Positions 1 to 8,890 of a stretch of DNA of 18,722 nucleotides are shown piece by piece (positions within the stretch are counted from its first letter, which is position 1; every line of letters starts with the position of its first letter). Source of the DNA: Furcasterigmium furcatum (taxonomy: Eukaryota > Ascomycota > Sordariomycetes > Glomerellales > Plectosphaerellaceae); the NCBI GenBank assembly GCA_001599815.1, contig BCIA01000004.1:1927375-1946096 (forward strand), in the 5' to 3' direction. The notes under the pieces are model-generated. The model searched no databases. It saw nothing but the letters and a program-made list of their open reading frames with translations, and was not told the DNA's origin. The position numbers and the translations under genes are program-made.

Positions 1-2
1 CG

Positions 3-1143
3 CCACCTTCAGAGGAATCACAACACACTCCGGAGCAATCGCAATACGTCCTCGCACAGTCATACCAGGAATCACAACACGACGTTCCACCGCCATGCCA
101 TCCGTCACCTCCAGAGAAATCGCAACACGGCCTCCCTCCGCCACATTCCCTAGATTCATCTCCAGAAGACACCAGCGCGGCAGTCAAGGCCCAACCCGTG
201 ACCGAGTACACGCAACAGTCAACAGGGCACCCCGCCCCGATCCAGGACAGCAGCTCTCAAAGTTGTGCTGTGTCCGAACCCAAGCCGATCCCAATGCAGG
301 CCGAGGACATCACGGCCAATAAGCCAGTCAAGCAGGAGGACAAGTTCGATTTCAACACCCCCGTCGATATCATGGTGAAGGCAATCCGGGGCAAGGACAC
401 AACGACCGTTGCAGAGGATGTCACCACGAAAGCAGCAGCAGCCTCACCTGCAGAGACTTCTTCGGCAACTGTCAACAAGCACGAATGCCCCTATGAGGGA
501 TGCAACAAGAGTTTCAAGAAGATGCCACACCTGAAGACTCACATCCGCAGCCACACTGGGGAGAAGCCCTACCGTTGTGACTGGCCGAACTGCAACCAAT
601 GGTTCTCTCAACCCGGGAACCTCAAGACTCATCGCCGTTCGCACACTGGAGAGCGCCCCTTCAGGTGTGAACTCTGCGATGCAACGTTCACGGCACGGGG
701 AAACCTCACGGCTCATAAAGCTACCCACAACAAGACGAAGCCGTTTGTCTGCCTGCTGGAAGAATGTGGCAGAGCTTTCACAACGAGGGGTAACCTCAAG
801 GTGAGCAATACGTATTTCCACAAGGGTCTTGCATCGTAGCTAACCAGCCTTTCAGAACCATCAAAATAAGTACCACAAGCAGGAACTCAGGAAGCTTACA
901 GACTGGATTCTATCTGTTCGCGACGTCGAGGCTCTGACTCCCAGCGACCGCAAACTCCTTTCTTACTTTTCCAGCATCTACGAGAACAGCAACAAGGGCA
1001 TCAAGGGCAGAGGCCGTGACCGTCGTGTCAGCGAAACCCGCAAGACCAAGGCTCGAAACCGCCAAAAAGGCTACATTTTCGTTCGCAAACGTCAGCGTCA
1101 GCGCCCCGTTGGTTCTCAGAGCGCCGGGCGTCGTTTTGTATAA
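3..1143 (+). CDS. C2H2 zinc-finger transcription factor, AZF1-like, 5' partial
   Basis: The reading frame is open from the window edge, so the start codon lies outside. Exon 1 is 3-800, the intron 801-855 (GTGAGC donor, CTAAC branch, TTTCAG acceptor, 55 bp) and exon 2 is 856-1143; 361 residues are visible. The N-terminal part is rich in Q, S, P and H, as in activation regions. Four C2H2 fingers follow at visible residues about 160-273. Fingers 1, 2 and 4 have C-x4-C spacing and finger 3 has C-x2-C, joined by HTGEKPY and HTGERPF linkers. Finger 4 is cut by the intron and reads FTTRGNLKNHQNKYH after splicing, with H-x4-H. The basic tail contains NSNKGIKGRGRDRR, which I recall from this fungal family. 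It is likely a nuclear DNA-binding regulator; its targets are unknown. The GTG at 198 is not a credible start because the frame continues upstream. Confidence 0.9.
11..130 (+). repeat. Degenerate SQH-containing repeats in the coding region
   Basis: Within the N-terminal coding region the motif E-x-S-Q-(H/Y) recurs four times (EESQH, EQSQY, QESQH, EKSQH) at irregular spacing. The matching DNA shares short blocks such as AATCACAACAC and AATCGCAAYAC. This fits a low-complexity region that evolves by slippage or unequal recombination. Confidence 0.6.
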
Positions 1144-2394
1144 ATATGCCTCGTCACCGTCCATTCCACATGAAAGATTCTGTACAACCAGTCGTATTTT
1201 CTCGCCATGTCCATCCAGTACTTCGTGTATTCGTTCAGTGCATGCTGTTCCAGGTGCTGCAGAAGATCATTCGTGTTCCAAACTAAAGCTCAAGGGGCTC
1301 CTTGGTGGAAGGAAGATACCCACTTCCCGCGACAGGCATGTTAGTGTGGCTCACGTCGCAGACAGGAGAATAACTCTGAAGAAGGGAAGAAGGGTTGACG
1401 TCTGCTAACAGAGACCCGGCCGTGCGTCGGCTGGCGCAGCTGAACTGCCCTGGAGCACTTCCCGATGTCTCGGCCTCGATGTAATCCGAGGTTGATGTCA
1501 GGGGTCGGTAATTTCTCATGGCGGGGATCGGCTTGAGGTTCTGCACAGATCGGCGTGCTCCCCGGCTCAAGTCCGGTGTGGGCCCTTTGTCACAGGGGCC
1601 CAGACCTCTACTCTCCTGCTGCGCGTTTGGACGAGGTTCTTCTTGAGATTCTGGCCATGAGGTGCCTCGCAATATATGAACAATGCTGACGATGTCGAGC
1701 CCAAGAACCATTGCTTCCAGCTGTCTCGGAGCCCCAAAGCCCTCTCAATCCCCGCATGGACCTTGGGCCCCTTGAGCTGGGAGAAATCTCGCGACAGTGG
1801 CTTCAAGCTGCATATGGGAACAATGCTACGTGCCACTGCATGAGTACTCCTGCATGGCCTGGTCGAGAAGCGCCATGCCAAGTCGCCCTGACTGGGATCT
1901 GAAGCCAAATACATCGCCTCCACCGCCAAACATGCAACGTCATGGCAAGTAAACTCATTCCCTTCCGCTGCCATGGGGAGGCAAGGGAAGCGCCAGGACT
2001 TGAATAGCAGACCTCTCGGTCTTCTGGTTGCAGTTGCCCTTGCTAAAACACGCCACGAGGCACTCTATAAGGATCTCCCCGCGTGTCTACAGCTAGCCAC
2101 TCCCCTCAGCCTTCTCAGTGCTGATCAGGCTTGCCTTGCGCCCGCCCAGCTTCTTTCACCGCAACCCGTGGTACTGGGTGGACGGACCACAAGACAAGGG
2201 TGAGTGCCTTCGCCGCTCAGAGGGTGTATCTCTAAATAGACCGGGCAGGGTCCAGAAAGCCAGACTCGCCAGACTGCCGCATTCTTGCCTTGCGCCTTAC
2301 ATTAGCGGTCGCATGCACAGGGGGCTCAACTGGCACACCGACACGGAGAGAGAGCAAGGTTCGACTTCCAGGCGAGGTCGGTCGGCTGTACAGG
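1144..2394. other. Gene-poor stretch, nothing firmly recognised
   Basis: About 1.25 kb follows the first zinc-finger gene. It has overlapping reading frames of 60-142 codons on both strands, but none shows a recognisable domain, a good splice structure or a convincing leader. A TCTATAAGG sequence near 2063 resembles a TATA box, with no clear gene after it. I assign no function. Confidence 0.5.
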
Positions 2395-2400
2395 TATAAA
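2395..2400 (+). promoter_or_regulatory. TATA box of the small repeat gene
   Basis: TATAAA lies about 75 bp upstream of the ATG at 2476. A C/A-rich leader without ATG lies between them (CTCACAACATCCAACTGAC and following), as is common in fungal core promoters. This supports a real transcription unit starting just downstream. Confidence 0.5.
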
Positions 2401-2475
2401 GGCCCCCCGACGCCTGACTTTATTCCTCACAACATCCAACTGACAAGCAACCAATCCGAAAATTCACAAGCTCTC

Positions 2476-2965
2476 ATGAAGCCGGAGTCTGTTCCCGTTG
2501 CCCCCCGGAGGCCAACATCTGTGAAACAGCTCTGGGAGAATCACTCGTCTTGGAGCGCTGAAACTCCGAATGGCGACACAACCAAAACACAGCTGGAGAG
2601 ATCGCTGGCCCAACAACCTATCACGAAGGACGCAAACACACATGAACAGACCGACGCCTTCGAACCCTGGTTTGAATTTCTGAGGAAGAGTATGCCCCCA
2701 GCAGGAGCTTTTGATTCAAGGAGATGCTAAAGATTTGGCAGATCAGCCAGCCCTGCTGCTCGTGGACAAGAAGGCTGGGCGCAAGGAAGGCAGAGAAGAA
2801 TCTCAGCCAAGCTCAATGCTTGATGAGGCCTTGCTGCTCGTGGACATGAAGGCTGGGCGTAAGGAAGGCAGAGAAGAATCTCAGTCAAGCTCAATGCTTG
2901 ATGAGGCCCTGCTGCTCGTGGACATGAAGGCTGGGCACAAGGAAGGCAGAGAACGAAGGTCTTGA
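2476..2965 (+). CDS. Proposed small two-exon gene with 26-residue tandem repeats
   Basis: No known family is recognised. Exon 1 runs 2476-2689 and ends in phase 1. The proposed intron is 2690-2741 (GTATGC donor, GCTAAAG branch-like site, TTTGGCAG acceptor, 52 bp). Exon 2 runs 2742-2965. Splicing moves translation exactly into the frame in which a 78-bp tandem repeat is open, giving about 145 residues. The first half is hydrophilic and begins MKPESVPVAPRRP. The second half holds nearly three 26-residue repeats with LLLVDMKAGRKEGREES followed by a SSMLDEA block, mixing hydrophobic and charged parts. No signal peptide or membrane segment is seen. Without the intron the first frame ends at 2730 after 84 residues, which is the alternative model. 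Support is the TATA box, intron signals and frame match; there is no homology support. Confidence 0.42.
2753..2950 (+). repeat. 78-bp tandem repeat, about 2.5 copies
   Basis: The block beginning CTGCTGCTCGTGGACA (first base C or T) recurs at 2753, 2831 and 2909, a period of exactly 78 bp (26 codons). Differences are scattered single bases, for example GACAAG against GACATG. The third copy is cut short after GAAGGCAGAGAA. Because the period is a multiple of three, several frames on both strands stay open through it, so openness alone does not prove coding. Confidence 0.9.
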
Positions 2966-3513
2966 TGGTGTTCGTTTGTCGTTTCATCTTTATCTGGATC
3001 AAAATTGATGAGCTCAGGATGGAAGCCTTTTATGTGTCTTGGAAACTGCTTGAGGGTTTCAACTTCTTGTTCTAGGAAATGAACGGTCTCCTTTGTCCTC
3101 GCTCGCCCGTCGTGTTGGGCTTCTCGCACTGCACGGAGGAGTAAGTGGTATCTGTAATGCCACCACACCCTCTTCTCCTCACAGGACCATAGGCGGGCCA
3201 CTTGGTAAGGGGGGACGTTTAGTGTCTGACGGTACGCCGGCATTCTCCCTCGGCGTCACTAGCAGTGGTGATCATGCGATTTGCGCAACCGACCCTCCCA
3301 CACGGCGGCCCGGGGATGCCTGTGCCGCTCCCGGAACGCCCACAATGCGCAGAGGTGGCCCCAGCTTCCAACCCCTGCACTGGCCGCTACCTTCCCGGCT
3401 CAGTAGTATAAGAAACCGCCGCCGGCACCTTTCGCCAGTGTCATTCATTGCAAGCTGAACAGCTGCCTCGAACCAACCTCTTTTACCTTGCTACTCACAG
3501 GGTAATCACCACC
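2966..3513. other. Intergenic region and promoter of the membrane-protein gene
   Basis: About 550 bp without a supported gene. A TATA-like TAGTATAAG lies near 3404-3412, about 105 bp upstream of the ATG at 3514. A leader rich in C and T follows, with CTGCCTCGAACCAACCTC and CACAGGGTAATCACCACC just before the start. This is consistent with a core promoter and 5' leader. Confidence 0.45.
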
Positions 3514-4558
3514 ATGTCTCCTTCTTCCACCCTAGGTCGCACGGTTGACACCATCTCTGCCTTCATCTTGACTGAAGCGCTCATGTTTTATCTGCTTCCT
3601 CGAGGCAACATTCTCTCAATCTTCCGTACCCTGGAACTCCACCAAGCTGTGCTCTACGCAGCCTTTATTCTCTCTTCAACTGTCGGGGTTTGCGTATTCG
3701 TCGCAGATCTACTGCTCGAGGATGCCTCTGGCGGCGATCTCAACTACATCTGGGCAGCTTTGGTGGTCATGAATATCCAGGTGTTGGAGGTGAGTCTTCC
3801 TGCGTACTTGTTTTCATCGCTAATCTGACGTTTCCAAGTCGGTCGAACTCATCGGACGCTTTGTCTACTCATTAGAGTTGTGGCCAACTAGTCTCTTCTG
3901 GATTGATATCGGGCTGGGCGTCCTCTGCCTCGGTGCGACGATTCTTGCCTCCATCTTTTGGAGCTTGCCCTTCTTTCCCCTGTTATCGCCTGCTCATCAC
4001 GGGATGATTCTGCTCTTGATTGCGTATTGGTATGCCTCTTCCGTCAGAAGCAGCCGAGAAGCAAGAGGCGAGAACTACATCGAGGGCCTCACCAACACCA
4101 TGAAGTTTGCAGCCGATCACCCGAGGTTGCATTTTGTGGGAGCCATATTCCTCTGCACATTTTTTCTGACATCCATTCTTTTGATACTCTGTATGCTGGG
4201 CATGCTGGCTTACCCCTTGGCGGTTCAGAGCTGCATCGCCGCTATAGCTGTACTGATCTTCAAACTTCCGAAGCGATTCTTGCAGTGGCCCCGAATCAGC
4301 GACTTGGAGTCCGAGAGCGGTCTCTGCGCTCCTCTCCATCCTGGACTGGATGAACTTCAAGTCCCAGCCAAGGTCTACGGGGGTAACCTCCTGGTCAACT
4401 CTCGAGCCACATTGCATTCTTCGCCAGGCTGTACGTCCACTGGCCCGGAATCAATGCCGTCATCAGGGGAAACTGTCGACATGGCAGAAGCAGAGTCTGT
4501 TAACCTTTTTCTCCGTAAATTAACGTTGTTGCTGACTGCTTTAGGTATCGGGTTTTAA
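3514..4558 (+). CDS. Multi-pass membrane protein of unknown function
   Basis: Exon 1 is 3514-3789, the intron 3790-3838 (GTGAGT donor, TCTGACG branch region, TTCCAAG acceptor, 49 bp), and exon 2 begins at 3839. The product is about 331 residues. Hydrophobic segments lie near residues 13-28, 45-68, 78-91, 109-133, 145-159, 188-216 and 217-233, suggesting about seven membrane spans. A hydrophilic tail follows from about residue 240. A basic stretch (VRSSREARGENY) separates spans five and six. I do not recognise the family; it could be an integral protein of the plasma or an internal membrane. The 3' end is uncertain. As drawn it ends at 4558, but a possible intron at 4499-4544 (CTGAC branch, CTTTAG acceptor) would replace the last residues and end translation at 4613. 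Confidence 0.72.
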
Positions 4559-4686
4559 CGCAGGTTCGATCATGGAGGGCACCGCTCACGGCTCCCCTGG
4601 TACGGTGTCTTGATGTGGGCGGAGACACGAGCAAATGGGCCTTGTGAGTTAGCAGTGATATCACCAGGTTGTGGATTGTCTGACTT

Positions 4687-5268
4687 ATGAAAAGGCAACT
4701 TGCAAAATTCGATCCTGCCTCTCGAATTCTATTACTGGGCACTTCGGAGGAGCAATCTGTGCCAGCGACGTTGAGCTACTATCCTGACGAACCGAACGAT
4801 GATTGGGTTTGGGAGGACACGTCGTTCGGGTTCATCTGGCTTCATCGGATTCAAGACTGGATGAGCGACCGGTCTCAACTCTTGGACAACACATGGAGAT
4901 GCCTGGAAGAGGGAGGCTACTGCGAAGCTACTTATACCTCTCTTCCTTGGATTTCTCCAGTGAGCTCCGCAGCTGCCGGCGCGTTGTGGGGCCGCATTTT
5001 TGATAAGATTATCACGAACCAAGTCGACGGCTTTGAGGCTGCAGTCAAAGCGAGGGGCTTCATCGATATTAAGGTTCACCAACTGGAGGTAGGACTAACC
5101 TCACATGAGTCTCTTCCTTTCCTTGCCTGGACCAGACTTTCACGCGCACTTCGAGAGTCGGGAATCACCAAGGACCTGAAGCGATGTTTCTTTGACGACT
5201 GTAAAGAAATGAGTGTGACAATGTACGATCGGTTTGCATTCACCAGGCCCCATTCAGACGTTGACTGA
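4687..5268 (+). CDS. LaeA-like methyltransferase-fold protein, truncated
   Basis: A single exon of 193 residues, with a stop codon (TGA 4681-4683) in frame just upstream of the ATG. The segment DDWVWEDTSFGFIWLHRI followed by DWMSDRSQLLDNTWRCLEEG matches the pattern I know from fungal LaeA/UMTA-type SAM methyltransferases: an acidic-aromatic strand, a helix, then the K/EPGGY-like turn. The C-terminal FEAAVKARGFIDIKVHQLEV fits the later strands. The usual N-terminal half is missing: motif I, expected as a glycine-rich GxGxG loop, is only RILLLGTSEE, and about 25 residues separate it from the acidic strand. The protein may not bind SAM. It could be a decayed gene, a regulatory relative, or a misjudged gene with a lost 5' exon; a GTGAGT at 4643 and CTGAC at 4679 resemble intron signals but do not join in frame. 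Confidence 0.6.
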   Translation: MKRQLAKFDPASRILLLGTSEEQSVPATLSYYPDEPNDDWVWEDTSFGFIWLHRIQDWMSDRSQLLDNTWRCLEEGGYCEATYTSLPWISPVSSAAAGALWGRIFDKIITNQVDGFEAAVKARGFIDIKVHQLEVGLTSHESLPFLAWTRLSRALRESGITKDLKRCFFDDCKEMSVTMYDRFAFTRPHSDVD

Positions 5269-6300
5269 CAAGGTATAGATCGACTCTCACCTGTCGAAAG
5301 CCTATTGAGGATTGATGGGCCCGATATCGCTGGGAGACATACGGAATGGTCTCATCAGCGACATCTGAACTGAATGGTCCGTAGTTGCCTCACAACAACT
5401 GCATCATTCAACTCGGGACCGTCATCCAGAGAAATCTGTGGCCCGTTTAGGCTTCGAAGTCGGTGTTGGTATCGCCCATAGGGAGCATCAGCGGAGTGAT
5501 TGCGAGGACTGAGCAGGGCGCAGGAGAGGTTGGCCGGCAAGTTAAGTCGCCACAACCAGCTCTGGGGGAAGACGGCATGTCTCTAGTGACACAGGACGAA
5601 GCAGACGACATCGACTGAATAAAAGATCTTTCTATCTCGACCCCGGAACATCTCGCCGCTCATTCTCGAAGAATCTTGCGGGAAGCACATGCGCTACTGG
5701 AATCTCCGCACAGCCGGGTCGATGGCGTAGGTCCTATGTGAGGGCTGGGAGGTTGGCTTGTTGGGTGTTGATCGCACTCAATGCGTAGGGTAGGGGTTTG
5801 GATGCGGGTTGGTCAGACTCGTAATCGTGTGAAGAGGCGTCAGTGACCGCATCGCAGTACGGGTGATGGGTTGCAAGACACGGAGGGGATCTGTATTGGA
5901 CGCCCGTGTCAGCAGGTGAGTCGTCGGGGTCATGTCGGAAAAAGTTTGATTTCTCCCATGTGTAACCAAGTGTGTGGGGGATGCCGCCGCAATGCGAACT
6001 ACGGTGGGGCAGTGGGGCGACAGGGTCTGGGGGTACCGGTGGAAATGAGCCGGGCCGTATGGAACGCCCTGGCGTGCGGTCGGCAGAGGTTCACGCTCGG
6101 CACGCCCTGCAAGGGCCTGTTGCGACACCCCATATCGCTGAGCTTTGATAGTAACAATCGGACGTTGCGAGGTTGGCTCTCCCCGACACGCCCTTCATGC
6201 CAGTGACTTTCTTCTGCAGGACCGCCACCGCATCAGGTCTGCAGGAGATCCGGCGGGCCCCCTGACTCGGCGGTGCAGACCAAGCGTCAATAAGAAGGAC
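5269..6300. other. Non-coding stretch with one dispersed-repeat copy
   Basis: About 1 kb between the methyltransferase-like gene and the repeat-bearing zinc-finger gene. Reading frames are short and contradictory. AATAAA at 5618-5623 could act as a polyadenylation signal for the upstream gene but is far from its stop codon. The only structure noted is the 58-bp repeat at 5643-5700. The rest is unexplained. Confidence 0.5.
5643..5700 (+). repeat. 58-bp dispersed repeat, copy A
   Basis: By direct comparison 51 of 58 bases match 7738-7795, without gaps. Similarity fades on both sides. In one frame both copies read EHLAA-x-SR-xx-LREA-x-ALL; in another, RNISP-x-ILE-xx-CGKHMR-x-W. This suggests a remnant of a once-coding or mobile sequence. 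Confidence 0.75.
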
Positions 6301-6361
6301 CCCTACCACTCTCCCCTTTTCCCCTAACTGCCCTCTCTTCACCACTTCACTGTCCGTCGAC
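6301..6361 (+). promoter_or_regulatory. Pyrimidine-rich leader of the repeat zinc-finger gene
   Basis: A dense C/T tract (CCACTCTCCCCTTTTCCCC and continuation) runs to the ATG at 6362, ending CACTGTCCGTCGAC. Such tracts commonly sit at transcription starts of filamentous fungal genes. It supports 6362 as the start of a gene that cannot be found from a single open frame. Confidence 0.45.
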
Positions 6362-7552
6362 ATGGCGTCCGAGCGAGAGCTTAGCATCTTCGTCCACCAT
6401 CATATGCCGGAGACACCGGACCAAATATGGCATTCACTCATGTTGCAGCGTTATTGTAAGTGAGACCATTGGCTTCGAAGTCTCCTCCTCTGCGCTGACA
6501 ACACCGGCTCAGGGCATGAGCCCATCTCCAGCCACTTCGCGACGCCATCTCACTCCCACCCAGAAACCGCAAACTACGACACACCTACCGCCGCTGACCC
6601 TATACTACAACTTGAACACTCCTATCAGGTTTATAGGGGTTCCCACCACGCTGACGGCGCCTTTCAGCATGGGGCCCTCTCCAGCCAAGTCGCGACGCCA
6701 TCTCACTCCCACCCAGAAACCGCAAACTACACAACTATCGCCACTTACCCTATCCTACAACCTGAACACTCCTATCAGGGTCAGGGGGCTTCCCAACATG
6801 CTAACAACACCGGCTCAGGGCATTGGGCCAGCCCGAGCCACGTCGCGACGGCATCTCACTCCGACCCAGAAACCGCAAACAACTACACGCCTGTCCCCAT
6901 TGACCCTGCGCTACAACCTGGACACTCCTATCTGGTTCAGGGGGCTTCCCAAGACGCTGGCAATACTAGCCCAGAGCATTGGGCCATCACGAACCACGTC
7001 GCGACGCCATCTCACTCCGACCCAGAAGCCGCAAACAACCACACGCCTGTCCCCATTGACCCTGCGCTACAACCTGGACACTCCTATCAGGTTCAAGGGG
7101 GTTCTCACCACGCTGAACCAAACACTGCATCTCTCAGAGCCCAGTCTGACCACCACCCGAAGATTGCGGTTCCGTCGCCATCCGAGGCCACCATTGACCG
7201 GACGGGTGTCGAGATGTTCAGTCACCAACACACAGACAAGCCACAACATTCAAGTCCAGAACTGGCCGGGCAACAGCAACAGCGCCAGGTCGAGGCACAG
7301 ACACCCACCTACGACCATGCTAGTCCCAATGAGACAAAACACAGAGACAAGCGGCCACATAAATGTCAATTTTGCGAGAAAGTGTGTTCACGAAAAGCCG
7401 ACGTGACCGTCCATGAACGCACACACACAGGCGAGCGGCCCTACAAGTGTCGAACTTGCGGCCAACGGTTTACGACTAGCAGCAACCGGATCGTCCATGA
7501 ACGCGCACACAATAAACTCTTCTCGCGAAAAAAGGCAACAGGGAGGGAATGA
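6362..7552 (+). CDS. C2H2 zinc-finger protein with four 51-52-residue repeats
   Basis: Exon 1 is 6362-6455, the intron 6456-6512 (GTAAGT donor, GCTGACA branch, GGCTCAG acceptor, 57 bp), and exon 2 is 6513-7552. The splice falls inside a TGG codon; the product is 377 residues. Residues about 35-237 are four tandem units sharing VATPSHS-x-PE-x-AN, then PALQPGHSYQVQG, then a SHHA/SQHA block, rich in H, S, P and Q. Two regular C2H2 fingers (C-x2-C-x12-H-x3-H) lie at residues about 316-335 and 344-363, joined by HTGERPY, followed by a short basic tail (KLFSRKKATGRE). A nuclear DNA-binding role is likely; the repeats could be an activation or interaction region. A 296-codon frame at 6516-7406 is a shadow: it misses both fingers and stays open only because the repeat length is a multiple of three. 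The start is chosen for its leader and the in-frame splice. Confidence 0.82.
6522..7130 (+). repeat. Coding tandem repeat, periods 153/153/156 bp, four copies
   Basis: The marker CGCGACGCCATCTCAC (one copy has GGCATC) begins at 6538, 6691, 6844 and 7000, giving spacings of 153, 153 and 156 bp. Copies 3 and 4 are most alike: both carry CCTGTCCCCATTGACCCTGC, with nearly identical sequence after it. That suggests the most recent duplication was between them. Every spacing is a multiple of three, so the protein frame is kept. Confidence 0.92.
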
Positions 7553-8410
7553 GGATATCATGGGGTTAGTGTAGGGCGAAGTAATATTCTCGACTTAATC
7601 GAAGACCGTTCCTCACGCCATCCAATTGTCTCTGACTTCGACTGTGTGCACGGGTGCTTAAAATATGCATTCTCGCATCACCAGAGCATCGGGCTCTCAT
7701 TCAGCAGTAACAGCGTTGCGAAGGGAGGCTGGCGACTCCGGAACATCTCGCCGCCAATTCTAGAACAAGCTTGCGGGAAGCATATGCGCTGCTGGCAGGA
7801 GCCTTCCAGCATGTGCCTGGGAGGGTCAGCTAGCCGCCCGCCCACCAATGTTTCATTAGGGCTTGCGCGACTTGATCGCTGTTGGGGAGCCCTCGGCCTC
7901 GGTCTGATCCATGGCTTCTGCCTGCGACAGAGAGAAAGAACTGATGGTGCCAATGAAGTGGAATGGACATGCCCCTTTTGGGGAACAGGCTGGGGTGGTC
8001 ATCGTTGAAATACGTCTCATGCCGCCTGGTGTCTGCCGCCCTGGCACCAACATGCAGGGGTAGGCGAAAGAAGTACCCAACCTCCTTCAGGTCTGCAAGA
8101 TTAGCTAGCTCCTCAGCGAGTGTGGCCTCTCAGTGTTGCCAGACCCTGGCGTGGCGCACTTGCCGGGGAGCTTCTCGGGGAGGCCCGCTGGGGAGGAGCG
8201 GGCAGGCTGGGTGTGGGCACAGTATGAACCCCTGTCTGGTCTTCTGAAGCCACCCCAGTGTCCTGTGCACCAAGCCACGGGCGGTTCGGCGGGGCTCGAC
8301 CGCATGGCATCGGGTTGCTGGCTTGTCGGCAGACGGGTTGTTTCCACAGCGCGCAGCCTGATTCACCGGCATTCTTATAATCTTGAATCTCCGACACTGG
8401 CCCGCTGGCC
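7553..8410. other. Gene-poor stretch after the repeat zinc-finger gene
   Basis: About 860 bp, GC-rich in its second half, with overlapping frames on both strands that share no recognisable domain. The only structure supported is the second copy of the 58-bp repeat at 7738-7795. No gene is called. Confidence 0.45.
7738..7795 (+). repeat. 58-bp dispersed repeat, copy B
   Basis: Partner of the copy at 5643-5700, in the same orientation about 2.1 kb away, with seven mismatches and no gaps. The two copies flank the repeat-bearing zinc-finger gene at 6362-7552. Confidence 0.75.
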
Positions 8411-8591
8411 ATGGTCCGAGCCTCTGCAACATCTCGCCATCAGCAAACAGGGGTTTTGCACCCATCAACAGAACACATCCACAGGCAGACAGGCAAAGAG
8501 CCGCACACGCCTCTAAACCCGTCAACAGCCCTGATTCTGCCAAAGTCACCGGAGATCAACAAGTGCGCCAAACACCAGGGAGGACTCCGAC

Positions 8592-8641
8592 GTAAGTATA
8601 TTGTTTCCGTCAAGTCTCGGCATTGAGGCTAACTCTTCTAG
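8592..8641 (+). other. Canonical intron signal upstream of the 719-residue gene
   Basis: GTAAGT donor, GGCTAACTC branch site and TCTTCTAG acceptor span 50 bp, the cleanest intron signature in this stretch. It may be an intron in the 5' leader of the gene starting at 8891. It could also mark an extended N-terminus: the frame from 8642 matches that of the downstream gene but meets TAA at 8813. Confidence 0.5.
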
Positions 8642-8890
8642 CCCGAACACTGCCACAAGGACGGAGACGTTCGCAGCAGAACCCACTTCCGACAAGAGCT
8701 TGCTCATCCTTCCCCGGTCTCCACCCAACGATACGGCAGGGTCCTGAATGCGACGGACCGGAGCCTCCAACAAGAGCGGGCGCCTGAGCACACGTCTGAC
8801 TGCTTGCGCCGGTAAGATCGTCCAACATCTCCAAAGGCTGCCCTGGAAGGACGGGCCAGGGGCCCCGTCGACACGACTGACCTTGCCGAC

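Noticed and set aside
1283..1974. Two overlapping minus-strand frames of 142 and 135 codons
   Set aside because: They conflict with each other, show no domain or leader, and no intron joins them convincingly.
2355..2380. GGTTCGACTTCC resembling a tRNA T-arm
   Set aside because: No acceptor, D or anticodon stems could be placed around it.
2727..3002. Minus-strand frame through the 78-bp repeat, with cysteine- and proline-rich units
   Set aside because: Openness is explained by the repeat period. Unlike the plus strand, it has no TATA box, leader or intron structure.
5780..5815. G/T-rich sequence (GTAGGGTAGGGGTTTGG) resembling telomere repeats
   Set aside because: There is no array of TTAGGG units, only one irregular G/T-rich stretch.
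6516..7406. A 296-codon open frame across the tandem repeats
   Set aside because: It is one base out of phase with the frame carrying both zinc fingers, lacks a known domain, and stays open because the repeat periods are multiples of three.
8130..8520. Long open frames on both strands in a GC-rich stretch
   Set aside because: GC-rich sequence has few stop codons; the frames overlap one another and contain no recognisable domain.
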